This document shows positions 22,678-34,098 of a stretch of 64,000 nucleotides of DNA, one piece after another (the stretch's first letter is position 1; every line of letters begins with the position of its first letter). The stretch lies in NCBI GenBank assembly GCA_000733355.1, contig JNVV01000010.1:212214-276213 (forward strand), given 5' to 3'. The notes below the pieces were generated by a model. That model saw nothing but the letters and a program-made list of their open reading frames with translations, did not search any database and was not told where the DNA came from. Both the position numbers and the translations under genes were made by a program. Source of the stretch: Falciphora oryzae (taxonomy: Eukaryota > Ascomycota > Sordariomycetes > Magnaporthales > Magnaporthaceae).

Positions 22678-23189
22678 ATAGAAGCAAACACCGAAGGGAA
22701 AGCCGTAAAAGGAGGAAAAGTGGAGGAGAACAGAAGAGAATGAGAGCGGGTGTGAGAGAGAAACCTAAGGGGGATAGATGTCTCCGAGAGGTCGGATGGG
22801 AGAAGTGAGAGTCAAGCCGGCAAGCTGGCACACCAGTAGGGGTCGTAATCTGCCGTTTCTCGATGACGCGGCTTTCTTGAAGAAGGGGCGGTTTTCTTGC
22901 CCAGCGAGCGGAAGCACTGAGAACGAGAGTGACTTGGGGCAGTGAGGGCGACAACGCACTGGCATCTGCCGCGTTCGGCACAAGGTCGCGAGGATCGGCA
23001 AATGCCGGAGCGCGCAAAGGAGAAGTCGGAATGGGAAAAGGGGGTGGGCGCTTGCTTGTACGTCGAGGGGTGCCGAACTGGTTCCGTGGAGGACAGCCGG
23101 AGCCGGACGGGCGGGGTTCAGGGTGCTCGGCTCGGTGCGTCGTGTTGGCATTGGGTATGATAGGTGAGGTCAAGTGTAGGTGGTTGATG

Positions 23190-23236
<47 letters not shown>

Positions 23237-26200
23237 CACACAGACGACATTCTCGCAGAGGGGGAAAAGTCGGGTGCTGCGGGGTCTCTGCAGTGGGTTT
23301 TTTCTTGGAACCTCTAATGCCAATGTGGGGACCCCAAATCCGCCCCCGGGGGCACTTGCCGGGGCGTTGTCATGGTACGGAAGTTGGAGGACCCATGTAA
23401 ACATTTTGATTTTGGCCTCCCATTCATTTTCGTTCCATGCAGTGAGCGCGTCCAGGCATTCCGGGGAGCGGAAATTCGAGCGGCGAAAATTGCACGTCAC
23501 ATGCGTCTATACCCGATGCTAGCCCGGCAGGGTCTCCTCGCAGGGTCTCGTGATGAGGGGCGTGTTTTCTTTGGTTCTACCTGCTTTCCGTCTCGGTCTG
23601 CGGTGCGGTGTAAGGGAGCGGGCAGCTTGGGTTGGTGTTGGTTAGGATGGATGCATGTATTGTTTCCGTTTCCTTCATCTCGCTCGTATCCGTGCCGTTT
23701 CATCATTTTTTATTATTTATTATTTATTTATTTGTTATTTTAGTTCATTCTTTACCCTTTCGTTCCCCTTTTCTCTATCTAGCGAGTAGTTTTTTTTTTT
23801 TTTTTTTTTTTCTTCACGTCACATGCACGACGCCATTCTCCCTGCACGGACTGCCAGGATCACATTTGGCACAATATTTACGTAACCAAGGCACCTCCGA
23901 CAAGGGCCACATGCCGCCGCAAGGATATCTGGGGAGGACTGTCAAGCTCAGCCCCTCTGCCGGGGGGGAATGAGAAGGGAAGAGTCTTCTCCCGTTGTGC
24001 ACCGGGAAATACCGGAACGACTGGAAACAGACAGAAATATTAAGTATCGGGAGGGTGCTTACGCGTGCCCGGTCCGCGTTTGCTTATCTTGGTGGCTATC
24101 TGCCTATGTACATGTTACTTGCATTCAAAGGTGGGGTTGTGAGGGACAATGGACGCCGGCTTCACATCTACGTAGGTAGTTGTCTGCCTGCTACTCAGTA
24201 CCTGCCTGAGAGGCGGGCAGTCAAACAAGGCTCATTGGCCTTTGATGTTTTGTGGGCACAGCCGCATTTGGTGGCAGCTCCCGGTACGACAGGAGAGAAG
24301 CATCCTCTTTTTGTTCTAGCCCTAGGTGGACATCTGCTCGAAGCAGGCATGCTGCTGCGGGGAAAGATGGATCTGGGCTTCCTCTGGAATTTCCCCGTCA
24401 CGATACCATGCAATTATTATTAGACTGGGCTCTGTCCGGGCCAAGGGAGTGGGTCAAGCTGCTGAACACAGACAGCAACCTTGGCTGCCCTCCGCCACTG
24501 ACGCCTTGCACGGCACGGGTTAGTACCCGGGAAAGTACCTGGAAAGGTACCTGTCATGCACAGTGTTTCGGTCTGCCCAAAACGTTCTGGCCACACGGCC
24601 GCATGCAGCCCTTTCTCGCTCCCGGGAGTCAGGATCGGAGAGGACCGGGTGCTCAGCCTGGATGCGAGTTTTTGCATGGTTTGCGATTTCGGATTTCACA
24701 TTTCGGATTCCAGTGCATCCACGCCGCGTCTGGACAAGAAAACAACATCGGCATCAGGCCACCGCCGGCACAACTGACTCTCTGCCACGCGCTAGTCGGT
24801 GAGCCTCAGGTCTGCCATGTCCCTGGAGCGCGGTTGACCGCGACTCGGGAGAGCACGACAAACGGGAACGCCCAAAGGAGAGCGGCGGTGGGGGGCCACA
24901 ACCATTTGAAAGCGGAGACGTGGGGCCGGTTGCCTGTCCTCTCGGGTCAGCGGCCAGAGCCTCTCGGTCTGCAGGCACAGACGAAAACGGACTGGCAGCG
25001 GCAGCGGCGCCGCTTGCCATTCGTCCAACCCTTTTTTTTTTTTCCCTGCCGGCCAGCTGACCACACCCCTTTTTTTGCTGCCTGTGGCTTGCTCCGAGAG
25101 TACTTCGTCTACCTCGAGCACGGCGCCCGATGGCATCCGGCTGGTTCCTCGCTGATTCGTCTTGCATTCTTTCCCGCTCCAGCACACCCCTCCCAGCGAG
25201 TAAACCGACCCCCTGTGTCGCGTGCCTTTCGATTGCTTTCACGAGGCTCCTCGGGAAGGTGTAACGGCCCCCCAGAGCAGAGGACAGCAGCACACAGCCC
25301 CTCGTTACGTGGTCAATGCCTTTCCAGTGGCCCCAATTCCCATCGTGGACTTGGCGGCTGTCATATCTGCAGCTTCACACGTAACAGCGTATATGCTTTT
25401 GCCAACCCACCTAGGTAATATCGCGGACGCCGTGTGCCTCGAAGGCTAGGTGCGAACGAGGTGTGTGTCTCTCCACATAAACAAGAAAAAAAACAAAAAA
25501 AACACTTGGAGGGAGAGGCGCCGGAGCCGGCGGTTGGCCCGGAGGCAGCCCAGGGTGGATCCAGGTCTTGGATCGACCATGGCCGGGTGAATGACGGCCG
25601 GCAGCCATCAATCTATGTATGTCGAGTCTGGAGGAGGGGAACCGAGGGGTGGTGGCGATCTCTCGATTCACCAACCAGACCCGGCATCATCTAGCGAACT
25701 GTAGCTGTCACTACCCACCTCGATGCGTGCGTGTGGGCTCGCACCGATGGCGATAACTCACTTACACGCAGGTTGGGACGGGCTTGCGGGACAGACGTGC
25801 CCCAGATGCGACGGGCCGACGGAGCTGGAGAGGGACGGAGGGCGTCGACACGTTCGTAGGTAGGTACCCAATGCAGGTCAATCAAATCAATGCAGAGATG
25901 CCACAGTCCACCCAGCCAGGCTCCAGACCCGAGGGCTGCAGGGGTGCGACTGCTCGCTGCTCCGGTTTGAATTCGTGCCCCAGAGCCCAGTCGAGGGCCA
26001 GCGACAAAGGCTGGCCAGTGAGAGGGGTGCGAATGACGACAGGGGCCCCACCCTCGCCAGCCAAAGGCCGTCACTTATAGCTTATATCCTCGGGCCTCGT
26101 CCCTGCCACGAGCCCGTCCGTGGAGCCATCACGTCTCCTGCTAGCTCTTGCCGGCACCCGTTGTGGATCTAGGACGCAGCCCAGAGGACGAGACTCCGGT

Positions 26201-26298
26201 TTTCCTCCACTCTTTCCCACACCCCTTGTGCCGCAATACGCATCCAGGCCAAGCCCTGCCCCAGCTTCTCCCGACACTGTCCGCCCGCGACAGAAGTT
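22678..26298. other. 3.6-kb intergenic region upstream of PEPCK
   Basis: No gene could be supported. It holds a (CA)22 microsatellite, a T-run near 23790-23811, TAGGTAGG tracts at 24171-24181, 25405-25414 and 25857-25866, and an A/C-rich run near 25486-25504. A 388-codon frame (24252-25418) has no domain, no consistent start and runs through T-rich and Cys/Arg-rich sequence, so I read it as chance. The 3' part is presumably the PEPCK promoter, which in other ascomycetes responds to carbon source. Confidence 0.45.
23191..23234. repeat. (CA)22 dinucleotide microsatellite
   Basis: An uninterrupted CA run of about 44 bases lies in non-coding sequence. On the minus strand it would read as poly(CV) in a spurious frame, which helps reject that frame as a gene. 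Confidence 0.95.
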
Positions 26299-26304
26299 TA
26301 TAAA
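26299..26304 (+). promoter_or_regulatory. Candidate TATA box of the PEPCK gene
   Basis: TATAAA sits in TTTATAAACATGAAGG, just before an in-frame ATG at 26306. A TATA box here would place transcription start downstream of that ATG, within the C/T-rich leader at about 26330-26400. This supports using the later, intron-split ATG as the start codon. Confidence 0.5.
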
Positions 26305-26443
26305 CATGAAGGATCCCGTCCAGAGAACCGCTTCTCCCTATCTTGATCCATCGGTCAAAGGCCCACGAGCCCAGATTCTCTCCGCCGGAACCCACGCCGC
26401 CTCCCACCAACCACGCATCTCCAGCAACCTTGCCGCCGCAACC

Positions 26444-29377
26444 AGTACGTCTGCTCCTCGCCAAGCCCGTCACATTCGTCTCTCGTCGCCGCGGCGTCTT
26501 CGTCCCTCCCTCTTGGCCCTCTCCCTTGGCCTCGGCCGCCTCAACGCCGTCCCCATCTGCCCAGTCCTTCCCCCTCCGCGCCATCCCTTCTTGTTCACCG
26601 GTCTCAATGCCTCTCAGGCACCCCGCCATTGCGCCCAGGAACTCCGACTAACAACGTGTCCGGACGGCAGTGATTCCCAACAACGTCAACAAGACCTCGC
26701 TTCACCCCGGTGGTGTACAGTAAGTAGTGGCCCCGTATTCCCCGACACATGCGTAGGGTGTCATTCATAATCGGCGTCCAGCCAGACAGGCAGTGGGCAA
26801 CGGCACTAACGAATTCGTGCTACCAACCACAGGGCGCACCAAGTCGAGCACACTGAGCTTGGTATGGTTTTACCAAGCTCTCCGAATGGACAGGCTGGCG
26901 AGCTCCCGTGGGAGATGCAGCTGTCGCTGTGAGACCCAAGACTGACTCGGGGGATCGTTGGAACAGAGGAGGAGCTCCACGAGAAGGCGCACATCGACTA
27001 CGACAGGGTCGCCATTGTAAGTCGACCCGTGAAACTCTGTTGGCGTGTCATCGAGGAGCGGCCCAAACTAACACGCGAAACCTAGATCCCCAACCCGTCC
27101 GTTCCGGCACTGTACGAGGATGCACTGGTAAGAAAGCCGCGCAGTTTCCAAGGAGCGCCACCTTGACACGGCGGGCTGCCAGCACGCGGCTAGACGCATG
27201 CTGACCGCCCGTGCCACCAACACATGAAAAGGTCTACGAGCCCGGTTCCGCCATCTCGTCGACGGGCGCCCTGACGGCCTACTCGGGCGCAAAGACTGGC
27301 CGCTCTCCGCTGGACAAGAGGATTGTCAAGGAGCCCTCGTCAGAAAACGAGATCTGGTACGTGTAGAGATTCTGTCTCCGTTTCGCTGGGCGGGTGAAGA
27401 CATGATGCGACTGATGCTAACAAATTCATGGTCTGATTCTCTAGGTGGGGCCCTGTCAACAAACCCATGAGCCCGGATGTAAGAATCTTTTTTTCCCTGG
27501 CCCCCATGCTCTTCCCTTGGATTTTCTTGCCTGCATTCCCCTCCCCGCCTGCCCGGATGAGGGCAGCATGGCGCATACCGTCTCCATCCCCGTCGTCATC
27601 ATGTCGTCCGTTCGTCTGCACACCCTCAAGGTCACATTTTGCGTTTGCATGTCGCTGCAATGCGTCATTGGCTGGCCCAAACACATTACCGTCTGGCGGA
27701 GCAACACACGCGACCACGCGAATCATGTGTCGCTACTTTATTTTTTTTTTCTTCATCCTTTGGTCGCAATTCCCCGCCCTCGCTGCCGTTTCCCCTTTGG
27801 CGGTTGATCCGTTGATCCCGCCCCCACCTGCGCAGACCCTGGTCACTGTCGTCATAAGGCGGCTGGCCGCTGCGACTGGCTCCACTGCCCGTCCCCTGCC
27901 TTCCCTCCTGCATCCCACACGCCTCCTCTCGTTCCCAGGAGCCGGGCGCCGAGCAAGCCACCCCCGCAGAATCACGTGTGCCCTGCGTGATGATTGTTCA
28001 GGGGCCGATGCTGACACGTGACACCACATACAGGTCTGGAAAATCAACCGCGAGCGTGCCATCGACTACCTCAACACCAGGAGCCGCATCTACGTCGTGG
28101 ACGGATATGCCGGCTGGGACGAGAGGTACAGGATCCGGGTGCGCGTGGTGTGTGCGCGCGCCTACCACGCGCTCTTCATGCGCAACATGCTCATCAGGCC
28201 GCCGCGCGAGGAGCTCGAGCACTTCCAGCCCGACTACACCATCTACAACGCCGGCACCTTCCCCGCCAACAGGTACACCGAGGGCATGACCTCGGGCACC
28301 TCGGTCGCCATCAACTTTGCCGAGAAGGAGATGGTCATCCTCGGCACCGAGTACGCCGGCGAGATGAAGAAGGGCATCTTCACCGTGCTCTTCTACGAGA
28401 TGCCCATCAAGCACAACGTCCTGACCCTGCACTCGTCCGCCAACGAGGGCAAGAACGGCGACGTCACTCTCTTCTTCGGCCTGTCGGGCACCGGCAAGAC
28501 CACCCTCTCGGCCGACCCCAACAGGGCGCTGATTGGCGACGACGAGCACTGCTGGAGCGACCGCGGTGTTTTCAACATCGAGGGCGGCTGCTACGCCAAG
28601 TGCATCGGCCTCTCGGCGGAGAAGGAGCCCGACATTTTCGGCGCCATCAAGTTCGGCTCGGTCCTCGAGAACGTCGTCTTCGACCAGGAGACCAGGACGG
28701 TCGACTACGACGACTCGACGCTGACCGAGAACACGCGCTGCGCCTACCCGATCGAGTACATCCCCAATGCCAAGATCCCGTGCCTGTCGCCCAACCACCC
28801 CAGCAACATCATCCTGCTCACGTGCGACGCTCGCGGCGTGCTGCCGCCCATCTCCAAGCTGAACCGGGCCCAGACCATGTTCCACTTCATCTCGGGCTAC
28901 ACGTCCAAGATGGCGGGCACCGAGGACGGCGTGACGGAGCCGCAGGCAACCTTCTCGTCGTGCTTCGCCCAGCCGTTCCTGGCGCTGCACCCCATGAGGT
29001 ACGCCAAGATGCTGGCCGACAAGATCGAGCACCACAAGGCCAACGCCTGGCTGCTCAACACGGGCTGGGTCGGCGCCGGCGCCGCGCAGGGCGGCAAGCG
29101 CTGCCCGCTCAAGTACACGCGCGCCATCCTCGACGCCATCCACTCGGGCGAGCTCGCAAAGGCCGAGTACGAGACGTACGAGGTCTTCAACCTCGACGTC
29201 CCCAAGAGCTGCCCCGGTGTGCCCTCGGAGCTGCTTAACCCCAAGGCCGCCTGGACCGCGGGCACCGAGAGCTTCACCAACGAGGTCACCAAGCTCGGCG
29301 GCCTGTTCATTGAGAACTTCAAGAAGTACGAGTCTGAGGCCACCGAGGACGTCGTCAAGGCCGGTCCTGTCGTTTGA
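26444..29377 (+). CDS. Phosphoenolpyruvate carboxykinase (ATP), eight coding exons
   Basis: This enzyme converts oxaloacetate plus ATP to PEP and CO2, the committed step of gluconeogenesis in the cytosol. Coding segments: 26444, 26671-26719, 26833-26861, 26967-27016, 27086-27127, 27232-27356, 27445-27478 and 28034-29377 (557 aa). The start codon is split: A at 26444, TG at 26671-26672, across intron 26445-26670 (GTACGT donor, GACTAAC branch, GGCAG acceptor). Splicing yields [17 protein letters not shown], the family N-terminus. Later joins give [31 protein letters not shown] and [14 protein letters not shown]. The kinase loop [14 protein letters not shown] (~258) and metal/nucleotide site LIGDDEHCW are intact. 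The intron before the last exon is 555 nt, far longer than the rest. An in-frame ATG at 26306 would add 46 residues, but it lies directly after a TATA box. Fungal symbols would be acuF/acu-6/PCK1. Confidence 0.94.
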
Positions 29378-30017
29378 GCGCCCCCGGATCTCCTCTCTTC
29401 TTGTTTCGGGCCTGCCGCGAGGCACCTTTTACCCCATAGTTATGATGTAACTTTCGCATCTGCCTATATGTTGTTCNNNNNNNNNNNNNNNNNNNNNNNN
29501 NNNNNNNNNNNNNNNNNNNNNNNNNNNNNNNNNNNNNNNNNNNNNNNNNNNNNNNNNNNNNNNNNNNNNNNNNNNNNNNNNNNNNNNNNNNNNNNNNNNN
29601 NNNTGTGTCCCCTAAAAAGAGCCGTCAACTCATGGGACGGACGGAATCGTGGGTGTCTTATTTTTTTTCTCAAATCAGCCTTGTGTTTGATGACATGGAT
29701 GGGAGATGGGATCTCTGCCCTGCTCGAGGGAACAATTGCTGCCCCAGGCTGTCGCTTGGCAATGGATGGCAGGTTTACGACCATATAGCTCTAGGATCTG
29801 TTGACAATGATGCACTAAGATATTACCTTGAATCGTTATCAAAAGAACAAATTCTGATAATGTGAGAACAAGGCCGAGCCAAAGTGAGCAATGCAACACG
29901 GGTGGCATCGAGGCATTCTATAGGCATAAGTTCTATGGGCAGGCGGCTTGCGAGTTTGGTATCGCCTGTGTCGGTTTTCTTGTCCGTTTTCTCTATCCCT
30001 CTAAGCTTCTAAACTAA
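29378..30017. other. Intergenic region between PEPCK and methyltransferase-like gene, with gap
   Basis: These two genes are convergent. Apart from the run of N, the sequence is AT-richer than its surroundings (about 29780-29870) and shows no recognisable frame. Confidence 0.5.
29477..29603. other. Assembly gap (127 N)
   Basis: A run of N of 127 bases. It lies about 100 bp past the PEPCK stop, in the 3' flank, so no coding sequence identified here is lost. True gap size is unknown. Confidence 0.99.
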
Positions 30018-31086
30018 TTATGATGTCTTCTTCTTAACGCAGATGACCCAGTGGAGATGCCCGCACGGCCACATGTGCTTCTCGCTGCCGCTTCGCAGCT
30101 CCCACTGGTCGGTGCCGCCCTCGGCGCCGCAGGATCGGAGCAGGGCCTCGACCTCGTCCGGGGTGCGGGTCCTGAGCCCCGAGATCCAGCCGTCGAAGAC
30201 GAGGACCAGGGGGATGATGGGCAGGAGGTAGGTGAAGACGACGGCGACGAGGTCACGCTCCAGCACGGCGTACACGGGGGTGTAGAGGAAGATGCCGAAG
30301 CCGAACAGGATCGTGGTGACGAGCGAGTCGAGGGTGCGGTGCTGCAGCTCGAAGATGCCGAAGCCGTCGCTCGTCTCGACCGTGTCCTTGAGGATGGCGC
30401 GCGCGAGCGGGTCGTCAAAGTGGTGGAAGGCCAGGTTGAAGAGCCGGAAGATCTTGCGGGGCTGCGGCGGCGCGCCGTTGCTGGTCGCCGCGTCCACGGC
30501 CGCCGCCATCTTGCCGTCGGCGTCGCCGTTGCGGGGCCCCGGCTCGGCGGCGGCCACGGCAGCGTAAGAGGCGGCGCCGGGGGCGATGGCGCCGCCGCGG
30601 AGGCGGAGGAGCAGGGCGGCGGGGGCGGCGGTGGCGTCGACGGGCTCGCGGATGTAGCTGATGTTGGGGCTCGCCCTGGCGGCGCGGGCCCACTCGGACA
30701 CGTGGGGGTGTAGGTCCGTTAGCACAAAGGGCGCGGCGGCGGGTGCGCGGCGGCCCTTGTTGACGGCGCGCTCGATTTCCGGGGTCGGGCCGCCGCCGCC
30801 GGCGCAAAAGTCGACAAAGGCGTAGCCGCCGACGGGGCCCAGGTGGCTCGTCAGCAGGCCGGCCACGATCTGGGCGGGCGAGGCCGACTGCGCAAGAGGC
30901 ACGCGCATGTTCCAGGCCAGCGTGAGCCCCGTCTGGACCCTCTGGCGGAGGAAGTTAGGGAACCTGGGTGACAGGGCGGGTTAGCTAGGGCGCGCCCTGC
31001 ACTGCCTAGAGACAAGATTGGTCTTGCCATGGCTGGTCGTCTATCTCAAAGAGATGCTTGCGCGAGACCAGGATGGTCGTCGCCAT
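30018..31086 (-). CDS. Methyltransferase-like membrane protein, fungal family
   Basis: Exons 31028-31086 and 30018-30963 give 334 aa. The N-terminus MATTILVSRKHLFEIDDQPW joins FPNFLRQRVQTGLTLAW. The junction needs a GC-AG intron (30964-31027): donor GCAAGA, branch GCTAACC, acceptor CACCCAG. A glycine-rich FVDFCAGGGGPTPEIE motif followed by FVLTDLHPH resembles SAM-binding motifs I and II of class I methyltransferases. A low-complexity, Ala-rich insert precedes KIFRLFNLAFHHFDDPLA, which resembles a later methyltransferase motif. Two hydrophobic spans (about VTTILFGFGIFLYTPVYAVL and VAVVFTYLLPIIPLVLVF) suggest membrane anchoring. Substrate unknown. The gene is divergent from the P450 gene. Confidence 0.75.
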
Positions 31087-31724
31087 GCCGGGCAGCTTAG
31101 ACCGACGGAGGGCGTCCGTGTCGAGCGGATTGCCCTGTTTTTTCGTGTCTGTGATGTGTCGTGTCGGGTCTTGTCGTGCTGCCTGGGATGTGATCTCGTC
31201 CTAGGATGTGTGGGCGGTTCAGGGTAGAGAGAGCAGTTGCCGTCGAAGCATTCTTGTAGCACCCCCAGCTCCTTATCTTGAGGAAAGAGCAAACAGCTAG
31301 AGGCAGATAGGTGCCAGCTCCCTTGTCGAGCACATGCAGTGACGCGGTTCTTTCCTGATAGCGTGCACGGCCCCTGACGATGGCCAAGTGGTCCCTGCCG
31401 AGACGTGCCCGTGCATCGTTGATCTCAAGGTGGGCCCGGCTAGACCACAGCGCCAGACATTCCACCTTCAACTCAATCCACGCATGCGCCGAAGAGATCT
31501 TGATCGACCAGGGCGGCTCGGCGGGAACCGAAAATCAAAGATGTGAGGCAACATCGCAGGCAAAGATAAGGAGTTGCTTTGCTGACACAACGGGATAGCA
31601 TCACGTGATACTACCTCTCCTCACACTCACTCAGACACGCTCACCTTCATCTTCTTGTCGGCCAGGCGGGCTTTGAATTCATCTCAGTGAGGCACCTACC
31701 TGAGCTAGCAGCGACCGGCCTGCC
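31087..31724. promoter_or_regulatory. Shared upstream region of the methyltransferase-like and P450 genes
   Basis: About 0.64 kb between divergent starts. It contains TGTGTCGTGTCGGGTCTTGTCG-like direct repeats near 31155-31175 and an ACCTACCTGAGC tract just before the P450 ATG. No gene is visible. Confidence 0.4.
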
Positions 31725-33652
31725 ATGGCGCTGCTCAGTGCTGCCATCCGCTCCTGGCCCTTGGCGGCTCTGGGCCTGGCCATCCTCGGCCTGGCCATCC
31801 GCCTCGCCGCTCGGCCGACCCAACTCAAACGCAATGGCGTCCCCCTGAGGTGCGCACGAGCATCCAGACTCATACGTCAGAGCCTGTTCGGTTCGCCCTC
31901 CAACTAACAGACGCCGACAGGAAACCGCGCGACTCGCTCCCCTTGCTGGGCAACGGCATCGTGTTCCTGCAGCCGCGCCAGACGCTCTTCTCGTGGTTCA
32001 GCCAGCGCGAGCGCGAGTTTGGCTACGAGACGTACCAAATATCGGTGCCGACCCTGCCTCCCGGCGTCGTCATCAACGGCCCCGCCAACCTCGACTACGT
32101 CTTTAAGAACGAAGCCCTGTTCAACAAGGGCGAGTTTGTGAAGCGCCGCTCGTGGGATCTCTTTGGTCCGTCTCGGCCACCCGCCGTTTTGGGGGATAGC
32201 TCGCATTCGTTCGTGTGCCGTTTGCTGACCGTGACGGTGATGCTGTGATTTGGGCTTCCCGGATCTGTGTCCGATCAGGCCATGGAATCATCAATGCCGA
32301 CGGCGACTTGTGGAAGGCACAGCGCAAGGCCGGGCTACACTTCCTGAGTGTCCCAAACATGCGCGTCCTGACTGACGTTGCCCTGCCGCGCTATCTCTCC
32401 AGGAGCATCGAACTTCTTGAGCACCATGCGGACTCGGGACAGGCAGTGGATATGCAGACCGTCTTCCATGAGATCACGTCCCAGCTCATGGGGAAGATGG
32501 CGTACAATGTAGGCCGGCAGTCTTGTCTCGTTGCCGTCGTCTCCTCCGCGCTCCGATCGTCGCTGACTCGATTCCCGGGGCTTCTTTTTTTTGCTAGATG
32601 GAAATGCATGCCGACGACGACTTCACGTTGGCCTTCGATTACGCCTCTGGCGTGACCGGGGAGCGCTTCCAGAACCCCCTGTATCCCTTGACCGAGCTGG
32701 TCACGGGCTCCCGGTTCAGACGCTCGCTCGGTGTTGTCAAGTCGTACGGCAAGAGGATCGTCGCCAACGCCGTGCGAGATCGACAGTCTGCCGCCGGCGC
32801 GCAGTCCGAAAAAGACGTACTGCTGGAGACTTCTGGTAGCCTCATGCAGTCGCTCCTGGACTCCGTTGGGGATGAGACCATGGTGGCGGACGCTGCTCTG
32901 AACTATCTCTCGGCAGGTCAGTCGCTGTGTGCTCAACAAGTCGCTCCCATGGCTGGCCGCTCTCATGCTCTGGCCTAGCGGTGCCATCTAACTACCTGGT
33001 TCCTTGATTAGGCAGAGACACTGTCGCCCAAGCCCTGACCTGGTCGTTGTACTTGTTGATGCGGCAGGGGCACCAGGCCGTGATGGATAGGATCCGGCAG
33101 GAGGCGCGGGATGCGCTGGGAACTGACGACCTCTCCCGCGACCTCCCAGGCCTGACCCCGGCCGCGATGCCCTACACCATGGCTGTCTTCTACGAGGTCA
33201 TGCGCCTGTACCCTCCCATCCCGATCGAGATCAAGCAGTGCGTCAGCGCGACCACGTTGCCCGACGGCACCTTCATCCCCGAGTCGTCCGTCGTGCTCTG
33301 GAGCATCTGGGCCATGAACAGATCCCGAACCACTTGGGGGCCCGACGCTGACGTCTTCCGCCCCGACCGCTGGCTTTCCCCGTCGTCGCCAGCCGCTGGG
33401 CCGGCCGCGTTTGTCTCCAGGAGCGCGTCCGAGTTCCCCGTGTTCAACGGCGGCTCCCGCACCTGCCTCGGCAAGAAGATGGCCGAGCTCATGGCGGCGC
33501 AGGTCCTTCCCTCCATGATCTGCGCCTTTGACTTCTCCCCCGCCTACGACGAGCACTGTGAGAGGGTCAGCAAAAACTCGCTGACTCTGCCCATGCAAGG
33601 GGGCCTGCCCTGCTTTGTCAAGAGACGTGCTAGACATCAGGCAAGCGGCTGA
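31725..33652 (+). CDS. Cytochrome P450 monooxygenase, ER-anchored
   Basis: A haem-thiolate monooxygenase of the microsomal type; substrate unknown. Five exons: 31725-31849, 31921-32165, 32279-32508, 32598-32916, 33012-33652 (519 aa). All phases agree, and the joins give LR-KPRDSLPLLGNG, DLFG-HGIINADGDLWKAQRK and LSAG-RDTVAQALTW. An N-terminal hydrophobic anchor (about residues 5-28) precedes the Pro-rich hinge. The C-helix WKAQRK, I-helix AGRDT, K-helix EVMR and the haem loop FNGGSRTCLG (cysteine near residue 459) are all present. AGRDT and the haem loop resemble CYP52-like fatty-acid/alkane hydroxylase clans, but family assignment needs comparison. It converges on a PDR transporter, which would fit detoxification. 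Confidence 0.93.
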
Positions 33653-34098
33653 GGTAGAGAAGGGTCTCAGGTTGGGACGGGGCTGGTTGCAAACACAAGT
33701 CTAAATGCTTTCGTTTATCGGTAGTTACGCGTGTACGCGTGTACATGTCTCAAGTACATAAATAAATAAGTAAATAAATAAAAAAGAACCCATTGCCCAG
33801 GATGCAGATGAAGATCAGGGGAGAAATAAGGGATGATGGTTCGTCCACAAGATTGGAGACAAAAGTCCAGCGCGCATTTTCTGGCCTTTGTCTGATATCC
33901 AAGGAAACAAATGGCAACGGCGAGTTTTTGTCTATCCAAAACGATGCAACATGTAAAAAGACAAGGCGCACGGCGTTGGTCTAAGGTTGGGAATTAGCCG
34001 GCAAGTGATCGTGTCGAGGTGGTTAGGAAAGGAGAGGATTTATTAGCTAGGTAATAAGCGAAACAAGATGTTCGTAGAAGGAGAGTGCCCATGGCAAT
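33653..34098. other. Intergenic region between convergent P450 and ABC transporter genes
   Basis: Holds both 3' ends. It has a TACGCGTGTACGCGTGTACATG tract near 33725-33746 and an AATAAATAAGTAAATAAATA stretch at about 33759-33781. The stretch could supply poly(A) signals to the P450. No gene is visible. Confidence 0.5.

Noticed and set aside
23191..23234. CA repeat considered as telomere-like or array sequence
   Set aside because: It is a simple dinucleotide run without spacers or TTAGGG units, so it is a microsatellite, not a telomere or CRISPR.
22673..23500. 275-codon minus-strand frame covering the CA repeat
   Set aside because: It encodes poly(CV) from the microsatellite and Pro/Ser/Arg-rich sequence, and begins next to the MITE; no splice or domain support.
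24252..25418. 388-codon plus-strand frame upstream of PEPCK
   Set aside because: No conserved motif, random-looking composition and homopolymer-coded FFFF; overlaps equally open minus-strand frames. Likely chance, though a transcript here would change the view.
27998..29425. 475-codon minus-strand frame opposite PEPCK
   Set aside because: It lies antisense to a clear PEPCK exon with strong GC bias at third positions, which produces long stop-free antisense frames. It is Val/Leu/Gly/Arg-rich with no domain.
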